A DNA stretch of 64,000 bases from positions 744,001 to 808,000 of the forward strand of contig NZ_JACHIJ010000002.1 of the NCBI RefSeq assembly GCF_014203115.1. Direction: 5' to 3'. Origin of the DNA: Afipia massiliensis. Lineage in GTDB: Bacteria > Pseudomonadota > Alphaproteobacteria > Rhizobiales > Xanthobacteraceae. Of the stretch, positions 11,368 through 20,312 are shown one piece after another; the first letter of the stretch is position 1, and the number at the start of each line of letters is the position of its first letter. Under the pieces are notes generated by a model. That model saw only the letters and a list, made by a program, of their open reading frames with translations. It ran no database searches and was not told the DNA's origin. Position numbers and translations under genes: made by a program.

Positions 11368-11413
11368 TCATACATTTGTTTGAATGGCAAGTGACGATCA
11401 AACAAATGTATGA
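11368..11413. promoter_or_regulatory. Perfect 16-bp inverted repeat, probable TetR operator
   Basis: The left arm TCATACATTTGTTTGA (11368-11383) and its exact complement (11398-11413) are separated by 14 bases. It lies between the divergent dehydrogenase operon and the TetR gene, where an autoregulatory operator is expected. The arms are AT-rich compared with the surroundings. Confidence 0.7.
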
Positions 11414-11476
11414 TTTTGTTTCGCAGCGCGGAACACCCTTCGCGCTTTTGCATGGCACCTCTTACCGTTGGCTTCG

Positions 11477-12151
11477 ATGTCGAGCGATCAGACGAAAAAC
11501 GCCATTCTCACCGCCGCAGAAATGCTCTGGGCCGAGCGCAGCTTCGGCGAAGTCACGATGCGTGACATTGTGGCCGCCGCCGGCGTCAATCTCGCAGCGG
11601 TGAATTATCATTTCGGCTCCAAGGATGAACTGCTGGCCGACCTGTTCGTCAGCCGCACCACCGTTCTGAACCGCGAGCGATTTGCCGAGTTGAAGGCTGC
11701 GGAGCTGGAGGGCGGCGGCCGTCCGAGCGTCGATGCGATCCTGCGCGCGCTGGTCGGTCCGCCGTTGCGATGGTGCCTCAGCCCCGATCTTCAACGCTCC
11801 GCCGCAGCCAGGTTCATGACCCGCGCCTCGGTCGAGACCGTGCCGCCGATCAAGAAGATCGTCGATCGCGAGTTCCGGCATCTGCAGCGGTTTGCGACGG
11901 CATTGCGTCTCGCCCTGCCCCATCGCGACGAAGTCGACATCTACTGGGGCCTGCATTTCGCGCTGGCGATGATCCGGCAAACCGTGACGGACAGCGAGCG
12001 GCTGAAGAAGCTGTCAGGCGGATTGTGCGATCTCAACGACACCGACGACATCATCCGGCGGATTGTGTCCACAGCGCGGGCTGCGCTCGGGGGCGGCACC
12101 GATGCCGCGACTCCGCTTGCGGTGCGTGCGTCAGGTTCTCGTAAATCCTGA
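11477..12151 (+). CDS. TetR/AcrR-family transcriptional regulator
   Basis: 224-residue regulator. The N-terminal helix-turn-helix is clear: [26 protein letters not shown] near residues 30-55, followed by a divergent ligand-binding domain with a C-terminal region like the TetR_C/DUF1956 type. ATG at 11477 is preferred over an in-frame TTG three codons earlier. Divergent position strongly suggests it controls the acyl-CoA dehydrogenase operon and itself through the inverted repeat between them, with an acyl-CoA as a plausible ligand. Confidence 0.88.
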   Translation: MSSDQTKNAILTAAEMLWAERSFGEVTMRDIVAAAGVNLAAVNYHFGSKDELLADLFVSRTTVLNRERFAELKAAELEGGGRPSVDAILRALVGPPLRWCLSPDLQRSAAARFMTRASVETVPPIKKIVDREFRHLQRFATALRLALPHRDEVDIYWGLHFALAMIRQTVTDSERLKKLSGGLCDLNDTDDIIRRIVSTARAALGGGTDAATPLAVRASGSRKS

Positions 12152-12191
12152 CGGTGATCCGGTTCAAGATCAGAATCCAAACACGTCATAA

Positions 12192-12238
12192 AAACGAAAC
12201 GAGGTGCGACGGAGAACCGGCGCACCTCGTATTCGTTT
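12192..12238. terminator. Bidirectional intrinsic terminator
   Basis: Stem with core ACGAGGTGCG paired to CGCACCTCGT, extended by AAACGAA and TTCGTTT. It lies between the convergent TetR and RG-repeat genes. Confidence 0.75.
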
Positions 12239-12268
12239 GCAAACTCGCTTTACGCGAGCGCGTAACTC

Positions 12269-12589
12269 TTAGTACGGGCAGATCGTCCGGCCCCAGCGCG
12301 GGCTCCAGTAGCAGCCCGGAGCAATGAAGCCATAACCACGGCCACGGCCGCGATAGTAGCCACGACCGCGACCACGGCCACGAGCCCAACCGCCGCCTCG
12401 ACCACGGCCGCGACCAACGCCGCGCCCACGGCCACCACCCCGACCGCGGCCACGCGCTTCCGCGGAAGTCGAAGTCGATGTCGCGACGACAAACGATGTG
12501 CCTACGAAGCTGATCGAATAGACCAACACCAAGGCCGCAGCCGCAAGGGCACGCTTCAAGAAGTTCGAACGCGTCTTGATCTGAGTCAT
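12269..12589 (-). CDS. Small secreted Arg-Gly-repeat protein
   Basis: 106-residue protein. The first 45 residues form a basic start, a hydrophobic stretch and a cleavage region near SAEA, so export is likely. The middle is almost pure RG/GRGRG repeat and the C-terminus ends APGCYWSPRWGRTICPY with two cysteines. ATG at 12589 is chosen since GGAGGTG lies upstream; a start five codons earlier is possible. Function unknown. Similar RG-rich exported proteins occur in Bradyrhizobiaceae (family memory, not searched). Confidence 0.75.
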   Translation of the reverse strand: MTQIKTRSNFLKRALAAAALVLVYSISFVGTSFVVATSTSTSAEARGRGRGGGRGRGVGRGRGRGGGWARGRGRGRGYYRGRGRGYGFIAPGCYWSPRWGRTICPY

Positions 12590-12949
12590 AAAGGGCACCT
12601 CCAATTCCGGAAACGCAGTGGAGCACTTCCGCGTATTAAACCCGCGAGCCTGCGTCCCGTTCAGGCACGTTCGGAAAATAGATAGTCAAAAACAAGACTA
12701 CCGCACGATTCATCCGGTAACAGACTAGGGTCAACCTGCCCCATGGGTCAAGCAACCTCGGCCCGATCGCGTTGGCGTTTACTTAGAAAGCATCACAATC
12801 TGTTCATGCTAATCTCGATACTGCCATACCCATGCTGAACGGGTGTTCATCATGCTGAACGAAAATCTTCGCAAGTGCGAGACACGGTTGAACCTTCCGA
12901 ACCATTCCCACCACTAAACGTTTAAGCCCGCCGCTCCGAAAGTTGGTCC
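12590..12949. other. Intergenic region without a recognisable gene
   Basis: Divergent spacer between the RG-repeat gene and the carbamoyltransferase gene. It should hold two promoters, but I could not assign them. The only pattern noted is a direct repeat of CATGCTGAACG about 21 bases apart (near 12830 and 12851). Confidence 0.5.
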
Positions 12950-14761
12950 ATGCCCAAAAAACATACTTACGTTCTCGGCCTCAACACCTACGACCACGAC
13001 GTGAGCGCCTGTCTGCTGCGGGATGGCGAGATCGCTTATGCAATCGCGAAGGAGCGCATCACCCGCGAGAAGCACGCCACTGGCTTCTACAAGGAAGTCA
13101 TCGATTACTGCTTGGACGCCGAAGGGATCACGCTCGACGACGTCGATCTGGTGGTCCGCAATTGCTACATCCTGCCTGTGCCTGAAATGGAAGACCGGCT
13201 GCTGTACCAGGATCTGCCGGGCTTCCTGCCCGAATATGAACGGGCGGACGCCAAGAGCCATCCCCACTTCCTGTCGCGATCCGACAAGGTGGTGTCGATC
13301 TCGCATCACCTCGCGCACGCCTACAGCGCCTTCGCCGTCTCCCCTTTCGAGGAAGGCGTCGTGATGATCGTCGATGGCGTCGGCAGCTATCGCTCCGACG
13401 TCAACGAAGCGTTTCCCGAAAGCGACGCCGCCACGCCCTTGGCGCGCGAGTCGGAGAGCTACTATAAATTCTCGGGCTCGAAGCTCGAATGCCTCAAGAA
13501 GGTCTGGATGGAGCCCGATCGCGGATTTCTCAGCGACGAGTTCTACAACATGCCCGGCCTCGGCGCACTCTACAGCCGCGCCTCCACCTACATCTTCGGC
13601 GACTGGAACAAGTGCGGCGAACTGATGGGACTTGCGCCTTACGGACGTCACGGCAACGTCCCGTCGCTGATGCAGATCAAGGACAACACGCTCACCGTCC
13701 CGCGCTGGACGTCCGAACTGAACAAACCCTACATCATGGACAGCGACCAGAAGTGGGAGACCAGCCCGCTGATGAAGCACTGGGAAGATCTCGCCTGGCG
13801 CGTTCAGGACGACACCGAGAAGGTGCTTCTCGCCCGCGCGGCATGGCTGCGTGAGACCACGGACGCGAAAAATCTCTGCATCGCAGGCGGTGTCGCACTG
13901 AACTGCGTCGCCAACGGCCGCGTCGCGCGAGAATCCGGTTTCGAGAACGTCTGGATTCAGCCGGCGGCCGGTGACGACGGCATCGCGATTGGCTGCGCCT
14001 ATTACGGCTGGGTGGAAATCCTCAAGCAGCGCCGCAGTTTTGTGATGGACCATTCCTATGTCGGCAAGCGCTACTCCGATCAGGAAGTCGCCGACTCAAC
14101 CAGCAAGTTCTTGGTTCGTATCCAGACCACGCAAACCAAAAGCAACGACATCGCGAAAGATACCGCGAAACTGCTCGCCGATCAGAAGGTGATCGGCTGG
14201 TTTCAGGACCGGTCCGAGTTCGGCCCGCGTGCCTTGGGCAATCGCAGCCTGCTGGCCGATCCGCGAAAGCCCGAAATGAAGGACATCCTGAACAGCCGCG
14301 TCAAGCATCGCCAGCCGTTCCGGCCGTTCGCGCCCATCGTGCTCCATGAGCGCGCGAAGGAAATCTTTGAGGGCGAGGAAGACTCGCCCTTCATGCTGAT
14401 CGCCAAGAATGTCCGTCCCGAATGGCGCGATAAAATTCCCGCGATCGTGCATGTCGACGGCACCGCGCGGGTGCAGACGGTGCGAGAGGAAACCAATCCG
14501 ACGCTTTACCGGCTGCTGAAGGAATTCGACGCCCTCACCGGTGTGCCTGTGCTGATCAACACGTCATTCAACGTCAAGGGCGAGCCGATCATCGAGACGC
14601 CGCGCGACGCCGTGATCTGCTTTCTGACCACCGGCATCGACCATCTGGTGATGCACGACACGCTGGTGTCGAAGAACGCGATGCACAAGGTCGTCGGGCC
14701 GCTGGTGAATACCTACACTGAGGTCGCCACCATGGTGATGTCGAACATGAAGCCGGCGTGA
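12950..14761 (+). CDS. Carbamoyltransferase (NodU/CmcH/TobZ family)
   Basis: 603-residue O-carbamoyltransferase. Family knowledge: the N-terminal Kae1-like domain makes carbamoyl-AMP from carbamoyl phosphate and ATP, and the C-terminal domain transfers the carbamoyl group to a sugar or natural-product hydroxyl. Seen: metal-binding SHHLAHAYSAF, GGVALNCVANGR and PAAGDDG of the Kae1-like part, FGPRALGNRSLLADPR, and C-terminal LINTSFNVKGEPI. Full length for the family. No nod genes or sugar biosynthesis genes lie near, so the acceptor is unknown. An MFS gene follows after 124 bases and could export a product, but that is only inference. Confidence 0.9.
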   Translation: MPKKHTYVLGLNTYDHDVSACLLRDGEIAYAIAKERITREKHATGFYKEVIDYCLDAEGITLDDVDLVVRNCYILPVPEMEDRLLYQDLPGFLPEYERADAKSHPHFLSRSDKVVSISHHLAHAYSAFAVSPFEEGVVMIVDGVGSYRSDVNEAFPESDAATPLARESESYYKFSGSKLECLKKVWMEPDRGFLSDEFYNMPGLGALYSRASTYIFGDWNKCGELMGLAPYGRHGNVPSLMQIKDNTLTVPRWTSELNKPYIMDSDQKWETSPLMKHWEDLAWRVQDDTEKVLLARAAWLRETTDAKNLCIAGGVALNCVANGRVARESGFENVWIQPAAGDDGIAIGCAYYGWVEILKQRRSFVMDHSYVGKRYSDQEVADSTSKFLVRIQTTQTKSNDIAKDTAKLLADQKVIGWFQDRSEFGPRALGNRSLLADPRKPEMKDILNSRVKHRQPFRPFAPIVLHERAKEIFEGEEDSPFMLIAKNVRPEWRDKIPAIVHVDGTARVQTVREETNPTLYRLLKEFDALTGVPVLINTSFNVKGEPIIETPRDAVICFLTTGIDHLVMHDTLVSKNAMHKVVGPLVNTYTEVATMVMSNMKPA

Positions 14762-14885
14762 CCGCGAAAATCGGACGCCGGCCTCCGCGTGGGATCGCCG
14801 CAGGCTCCACCGACAAGCGGACCTTGCGCTAGCCGCCTCTTTCCCTAAAGCGTCACTTAAGTTCAGGGTTGAGGCAAGAATCACT

Positions 14886-16169
14886 ATGGCGGCGCCAACA
14901 TCCCATGCGGGATGGAAAGTTGTTATCGGATCGGGGATCGGAATTTCCTTCGGTTCACTCGTTTTCATGGGTGCGGGCTTTGCCCTCCTCGCCAGCGCTT
15001 GGGCACGCCAGTTTGGCTGGACCCAACCCGAGCTTGCCAAAGCCGCCACGATTTTCCTGCTTGTCCAGACGGCGATGTATCCGGTTTGCGGGTGGATGCT
15101 CGACCGGTGGGGGTCCCGCAAGGTTGCGACGGGCAGCATCGCGCTCTTCGCGATCTCGCTCATTCTCTTGAGCCAGATCGTAAATTCGCTGACCGAGATG
15201 TATCTCGCCTTTGCGCTGGTCAGTCTGGTCAGTGCCGGCACCAACGTGGTGTCCTATGCGAGGGCCATTGCCCTCTGGTTCGATCGCAGGCGGGGACTGG
15301 CTCTGGGGCTTGCCGCCAGCGCGCAGGCCGTCGGCTCGTTCCTCATTCCCATCCTGGCGCAGAAAATCATCGCGCAGTCCGGATGGTCGGCCGCCCTGCT
15401 CTCACTGGCTGCTGTCGAACTGCTCGTCTGCCTGCCTCTTGTCGCTCTCCTCGTGAAGGATAGTCCGGCACCCGGTGATCTGCAGCAGGACGGCACTCAA
15501 CCGACCGAAACAACACCTGGCGCGCAGCGCGAAGCCGCTGGCATGGACGTCCGCGCCATCGTCCGCACCGCGACGTTCTGGAAACTCGCTGGCTGCTTCG
15601 CGATCATGGGCCTGTCGCTTTACGCGATCGCAGCCAACATCGCCTTCATTCTGACCGAGACCGCGGGCATGCCCCTCGCCGACGTGGCGATGATACAAGC
15701 CGTGTCGGGCCTCTCCGTTCTGCTTGGGCGCATCGGGTTCGGCTATCTGCTGGACAAGCTGCAGGCCCCGGTCGTCGGCATCCTGACGGTCACGCTCGCC
15801 GCGGCCTGTTTCGGACTCTATGCAACAGCGACGGCACCGGCGCTGATCTTCGTCGCGGCCGCGATTGGCGGTATCGCGGTCGGCGGCGAAACGGACCTTA
15901 TGCCCTATCTCGCCAGCCGCTACTTCGGCACACGCGCTGTCTCGAAGACATTTGGCTGGTTTCTGTTCGCATTCTTCATCGGCGCGGCGATCGGGCCAGT
16001 TGCATTCGCGCAGCTATCAGCTGCCTACGGCGGCGCCGTGGTGCCGCTGTTCTTGCTGGCCGCGCTGCAATTGATCCCCGCAGCCTTGTTCCTGTCTCTC
16101 GGCCGCTATCCTGAAGCAGCCACAGAAGCAGACGTGACTTCCGTAGAGTCCGCACGTCCGGCAACGTAA
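14886..16169 (+). CDS. MFS transporter
   Basis: 427-residue major facilitator with about 12 hydrophobic segments in two halves, separated by a hydrophilic loop near residues 195-220. The loop after the second helix, GWMLDRWGSRKV, is the G-x-x-x-D-R-x-G-x-R motif of the superfamily. It resembles oxalate/formate- or monocarboxylate-type MFS members. The substrate is not predictable. It ends before a strong terminator. Confidence 0.87.
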   Translation: MAAPTSHAGWKVVIGSGIGISFGSLVFMGAGFALLASAWARQFGWTQPELAKAATIFLLVQTAMYPVCGWMLDRWGSRKVATGSIALFAISLILLSQIVNSLTEMYLAFALVSLVSAGTNVVSYARAIALWFDRRRGLALGLAASAQAVGSFLIPILAQKIIAQSGWSAALLSLAAVELLVCLPLVALLVKDSPAPGDLQQDGTQPTETTPGAQREAAGMDVRAIVRTATFWKLAGCFAIMGLSLYAIAANIAFILTETAGMPLADVAMIQAVSGLSVLLGRIGFGYLLDKLQAPVVGILTVTLAAACFGLYATATAPALIFVAAAIGGIAVGGETDLMPYLASRYFGTRAVSKTFGWFLFAFFIGAAIGPVAFAQLSAAYGGAVVPLFLLAALQLIPAALFLSLGRYPEAATEADVTSVESARPAT

Positions 16170-16211
16170 AACCAACGAGCGGCGCAACCAGCCTTCGCTG
16201 CAAAAAACATC

Positions 16212-16241
16212 GAAGGCGCGGATCGCTCCGCGCCTTCTTTG
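16212..16241. terminator. Intrinsic terminator
   Basis: Perfect 11-base stem GAAGGCGCGGA/TCCGCGCCTTC with a TCGC loop and a T run. It separates the MFS gene from the convergent autotransporter gene. Confidence 0.85.
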
Positions 16242-16299
16242 TTATCCACCAGAAGCAGGAAGCTGATGCGAGGCAACCTCAAGCCTTGTCGCAGATAAG

Positions 16300-17850
16300 T
16301 CAGAACGGCCAGTTGGCCCGCGCGTTCGCGGTCCACACGCCGTAGTTCGCACCGATGCCGCCGTATTCGCCGCCGAGCGCAAACGATCCGCCACCAGCCA
16401 TGGCGACATTGACGCCGCCGGTGACACGGCCGGACCAGCCGTCGCTGATGCCGATGAACGGCACACCCACCGGCAGTGCATTGTCCGTCGCGAAGCGCCA
16501 GTCACCATAGAAGCCAAGATAAGGTGACAGCGTCGTCGTGGCCGACACCTGCCACGGCGCGATGACGCGACCGCCCGCCGAGATGCGGCCGGTGGCGAAG
16601 TCGCGAGACGCCTGCGACGCCTTGAGGCTGTCGGTCCACGCGCCCTGGTGCTCCCACAACGCGTAGATTTTGGCAGACGGCTCGAAGACGAAAGCTGCGA
16701 CGCGGGTGTTGCCGGTCAGCCCGGTGGACGCGATCCATCGCGAGCCGTTGAAGCTGCCGCTCGCGGTGCCGGCCACGCCGTCGTACGAAAGGCCCGACCA
16801 GCCCGCTATGGCATCCCAGCGCAGCATCGGGGTGATCCGCCATGCAGCGTAGCCGCCAACGGTGCCGCCGCTGCCTTTGAGATTGCCCGCGAGCGAAACG
16901 AAGTCGTAACTGAAGTTCTCGAAGCCGGCGAACACGCCGACCAGAACGTCGGGGCGAAGCTTGTAACCGATACCGGCGGTGGCATTGATCTGCGTACCGC
17001 GAAGATCGCCGGCAGCATTGTTGCGATCCCAGCCGGTGCCGCGAATATCGGCCCACAAGCTCCATTGCCGCTCAAGCGTCGGCACGCGCGGCGCCTTGGT
17101 GGGACCACCGGCATAGGCCAGCGCTGCGAAAGCATCATCGGCGCGGCGTGTCACATCGGATCGCGTGCCGACACCCGCATCCGGTTCAGCCGCGAAGTTG
17201 AACGACATTCCGTTCGCTCCGAACGTGACCGGCCTGCCGCCATTGGCAAAGGCATCGCCGATCGCGCCATCAACCGCACCGGTGAGCGCCGCACCGGAGG
17301 CCTGAGCCACCATCGTCGAGCCCTGCACCTGCACCGCCCGCAGTTTCTGGCTGTTGGTAGGGCCACTGTAGATCGGCAAGCAGGCGGCCGTCACGCTGAT
17401 GGTTTGCCCGATATTCTGAACCTGAAACCGGAAGGTTTGCCTGAGTGAAGTGTCGCCGCCGTTGCCGGTCACCGTATAGGTGCGAACCACCGTACCACTG
17501 GAGTAGATGCCGTATTGATCAAGCAGCGTTCCGGGAACCGAGACCGACGTGATCCACCACTGTGCGCTTGCCGCAAGCGTCGCATTGACGCCGGTGACGG
17601 TGAACGTGATCTTGTCGCCGACCTCAAAGCCTGTGACCGTTTTCTGGGAGAATGCCGGCCCATCAGTTTGCGTGACGTTCCATGTTCCAGCATTCACGCT
17701 GTCGCAACCTGCCGAGGCCCGGGCTTCACCGCTCCCACAAAACAGGATGCCAATGCTGGCTATTCCAAAAAACGCGCGGCGCGCGAGCGAAAACGGGCGA
17801 ACACCCAGACGACAACCTGACAGCAAAGTAAGCCCCCGATTCCTGGTCAC
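16300..17850 (-). CDS. Autotransporter outer-membrane beta-barrel protein
   Basis: 516-residue predicted type Va autotransporter-like protein. The N-terminus has a long basic region and a hydrophobic stretch ending near GEARASAG (signal peptide). A short passenger of about 200 residues with Thr/Val-rich beta strands follows. The C-terminal 270 residues are alternating amphipathic strands ending in ARANWPF, with the terminal Phe typical of outer-membrane barrels. The passenger is short and shows no protease or adhesin motif. Divergent from a LysR gene that may control it. Confidence 0.82.
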   Translation of the reverse strand: MTRNRGLTLLSGCRLGVRPFSLARRAFFGIASIGILFCGSGEARASAGCDSVNAGTWNVTQTDGPAFSQKTVTGFEVGDKITFTVTGVNATLAASAQWWITSVSVPGTLLDQYGIYSSGTVVRTYTVTGNGGDTSLRQTFRFQVQNIGQTISVTAACLPIYSGPTNSQKLRAVQVQGSTMVAQASGAALTGAVDGAIGDAFANGGRPVTFGANGMSFNFAAEPDAGVGTRSDVTRRADDAFAALAYAGGPTKAPRVPTLERQWSLWADIRGTGWDRNNAAGDLRGTQINATAGIGYKLRPDVLVGVFAGFENFSYDFVSLAGNLKGSGGTVGGYAAWRITPMLRWDAIAGWSGLSYDGVAGTASGSFNGSRWIASTGLTGNTRVAAFVFEPSAKIYALWEHQGAWTDSLKASQASRDFATGRISAGGRVIAPWQVSATTTLSPYLGFYGDWRFATDNALPVGVPFIGISDGWSGRVTGGVNVAMAGGGSFALGGEYGGIGANYGVWTANARANWPF

Positions 17851-17973
17851 GCAAAAACGACCGAAGCAAATCGACGCGACGCGAATCGCGTCATCGCCCC
17901 ATCAAATGGATGGCAAAGCGTCGCTTGATGTGTCAAATTCATGGAATTCAAATATTAATGAGAAATATGCATC

Positions 17974-18891
17974 GTGATTACTCTGAGACACATCGAGATC
18001 GTCACGGAGCTTGAACGCCACCGCCATTTCGGGCGGGCAGCGGAAGCGCTGGGCATCACCCAATCCGCCCTGACGCGCGCGCTCCAGGCGCTGGAGACCG
18101 AACTGGACGTCCGGCTGTTCGACCGCGGGACGGGCGTTCCCGAGCCAACAATGTTTGGCAAGATCCTGCTGGAGTGGGGTCAGCCGGTCGCGCGCAGCAT
18201 GGACAACCTCACCCGCGAGATACGACTGGCGAAGGGGCTCGAGGTCGGTGAACTCACGGTCGTCGCAGGCACGTTTCCATCGGAGCTTTGGGTGCCTCAG
18301 GCGCTCGGACGGCTCGCCATGGAATTTCCGAATGTCCGTTGCCGCCTGCGCTCCAGCGAAAGCCGCCGCGCCGTGAAGGAAGTTCTCAACGGTACCGCGG
18401 ACATCGCGATCGGCGACCGCGTCGAAGTGCGAGGGCTCGATGACCTCGCCTTCGAAAAGCTGATCACCGTCAACGTGGCGTTGTTCTGCCGACCCGGTCA
18501 TCCGCTGCTGCAACGCGGCGTGATCGGAGAAATGGATCTCGCTGATTATCCACTGGCCGGCCCTCGGCCGTCGCACTACTCGTCTGACGTCATGGACAGC
18601 GCCGGTGACAATCGTGCGCTGACCGTCCCGAAGTCCGGCGGCTTCGTCCCCCGAATCTGGGTCGAGAGCTTTGCGGCAATGCGTGGAGCTGTGATCGCCA
18701 GCGATGCGATCAGCTGGGCGCCGATCCCGCTGCTTGAGCCCTATTGGCGCCGCGGCGAACTAGCCCACCTGGTGATGAACCCGACCCCGATCGATATCGA
18801 ATTCGGGCTCATCACCCAGCGTCACCGCACGCCCTCGCCCGCGATGACGGCCTTTTTCAAGATCGTCCGGAAGATTGCCGCAGGCGACTGA
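17974..18891 (+). CDS. LysR-family transcriptional regulator
   Basis: 305 residues with an N-terminal winged helix-turn-helix (HFGRAAEALGITQSALTRALQALE, residues about 18-40) and a periplasmic-binding-like effector domain. Assigned start GTG at 17974; the spacing and length fit the family. It is divergent from the autotransporter gene, so that gene is the first candidate target. The ligand is unknown. Confidence 0.87.
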   Translation: MITLRHIEIVTELERHRHFGRAAEALGITQSALTRALQALETELDVRLFDRGTGVPEPTMFGKILLEWGQPVARSMDNLTREIRLAKGLEVGELTVVAGTFPSELWVPQALGRLAMEFPNVRCRLRSSESRRAVKEVLNGTADIAIGDRVEVRGLDDLAFEKLITVNVALFCRPGHPLLQRGVIGEMDLADYPLAGPRPSHYSSDVMDSAGDNRALTVPKSGGFVPRIWVESFAAMRGAVIASDAISWAPIPLLEPYWRRGELAHLVMNPTPIDIEFGLITQRHRTPSPAMTAFFKIVRKIAAGD

Positions 18892-18956
18892 TTGCGTCGG
18901 CCGAATTCCAGCCTAGTATCTAGGCAGAACCGGCGGCGAGAGGCTGTGAGCGTTCC

Positions 18957-19328
18957 ATGACAATCGAAAAATGTATCAACGAGTACGATGCCTCCGAAGT
19001 CGTTTTCGAGGAGGGATCGACCGGGCGCGAGCTGTTTGTGGTGCTCGAAGGCAAGATCGACATCGTCAAGGATACGGGCGCAGGCCGAGCGGTGATCGTC
19101 AGCCTCGGCAAAGGTGAGTTCTTCGGCGAGATGGCTGTCATCGACGGCTCGTCGCGCTCGGCAACGGCGGTTGCCGCCGTGTCCGGCACGAAGGTGATGC
19201 GGATCAATCACGCCCGCTTCGTCTACCTCGTCAGCCAGCAGCCGGCCTTCGCGCTGATGATCATGGATGCCCTCAGCAAGCGATTGCGGGCCTCGAACGC
19301 GATCACCTTCAAGGCCGCAACGCCATGA
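18957..19328 (+). CDS. Cyclic-nucleotide-binding domain protein
   Basis: 123-residue protein consisting almost only of one cNMP-binding beta-roll. Seen: GSTGRELFVVLEGKIDIV, then GEFFGEMAVIDGSSRSATA, which is the phosphate-binding cassette (F-G-E-x-A then R-S-A-T-A). No DNA-binding helix-turn-helix is attached, so it is not a Crp-type regulator. Its stop overlaps the start of the MBL hydrolase (ATGA), so the two are coupled. Confidence 0.85.
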   Translation: MTIEKCINEYDASEVVFEEGSTGRELFVVLEGKIDIVKDTGAGRAVIVSLGKGEFFGEMAVIDGSSRSATAVAAVSGTKVMRINHARFVYLVSQQPAFALMIMDALSKRLRASNAITFKAATP

Positions 19329-20137
19329 GCGACCGCAAGCCCTCACCCTTTCCCATTCTTCGCAACGACGATGTCTGTTCGCTGATTCAGGCCGCCGAGG
19401 ACGTCTATCAGATCCGGTTCAAGAACCGCGCCGCCAATGCCTATCTGGTGCGCGGCAGCAAGCGGACCATCATGATCGATGTCGGCCTGTCCTCGAACTT
19501 TCCGCATCTGCTGGAATGCCTTGCGCATCTCGGCGTAAAGCCTTCCGACATCGACATGGTCATCCTCAGCCATGAGCATCTCGACCATATCGGCGCGGCC
19601 TACCACTTCACCGGGAAGACGATCATCGCCGCGCATCGCCTGGCCGCGAACAAGATCATGCTGCGCGACGACTTCTCGATGCTGCGCAAAATGTTCAATG
19701 AGCCGAATATGCCGATCGACGTCGACATCTGGCTTGAGGAAGGCAACCTGATCGATCTCGGCAACTTCAGGCTGAATGTGATGTATACGCCGGGCCATAC
19801 CTCCGCGTGCATCAGCCTGTTCGATCAGGACAAGGGGCTGCTGTTCGCCGCCGACACGTTGATGCCCGGCGGCGTGATGGGCGGCGTGTTCGGGTCGGGA
19901 AGCATCAGCGACTACATCCAGTCGCTGGAGCGCTTGAAGGGGCTGGACTCGAAAATCCTGCTGTCCGGGCACGGCCGCCTGTCGGATACGCCGCATGATG
20001 ACGTGAGGATCGCGATTCAGCGCTCCCACGCGCTATTGTCAGATACGGCCCAACTGTTCGACGCGCTGGACGCGCGATCGAATTTCGAGCCGATCATGCA
20101 GTCGGTGCGCGACCTCAACAAGCTCGACGATTCGTGA
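19325..20137 (+). CDS. MBL-fold metallo-hydrolase
   Basis: 270-residue metallo-beta-lactamase-fold enzyme. The zinc motif is H-x-H-x-D-H in SHEHLDHIG, with later ligands in YTPGHTSACI and FAADTLMPGG, and LSGHGRL near the C-terminus. It starts within the stop of the cNMP-binding gene. A cyclic-nucleotide-sensing partner for a hydrolase is an inferred functional link. The substrate is unknown (candidates are a thioester, a lactone or a phosphodiester). Confidence 0.88.
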   Translation: MSDRKPSPFPILRNDDVCSLIQAAEDVYQIRFKNRAANAYLVRGSKRTIMIDVGLSSNFPHLLECLAHLGVKPSDIDMVILSHEHLDHIGAAYHFTGKTIIAAHRLAANKIMLRDDFSMLRKMFNEPNMPIDVDIWLEEGNLIDLGNFRLNVMYTPGHTSACISLFDQDKGLLFAADTLMPGGVMGGVFGSGSISDYIQSLERLKGLDSKILLSGHGRLSDTPHDDVRIAIQRSHALLSDTAQLFDALDARSNFEPIMQSVRDLNKLDDS

Positions 20138-20312
20138 GGCGGTCTCGCGGATCGCGGCGAGTATCAATTTTCAGGGAAGTTTGGAGCGGGTGAAGCGCCT
20201 TAAACTAATTCGCATGTAATTGAAGTAACAAGCGAATTTAGATCAACCCGATCGACGTGTATCCCACTGCGTATCCCAAAATGTAGCGCAGATATTTGGA
20301 TGCGGCGATACT

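Noticed and set aside
12851-12918. Short leader peptide before the carbamoyltransferase gene
   Set aside because: A 21-codon frame exists, but there is no ribosome site, codon pattern or attenuator structure to support it.
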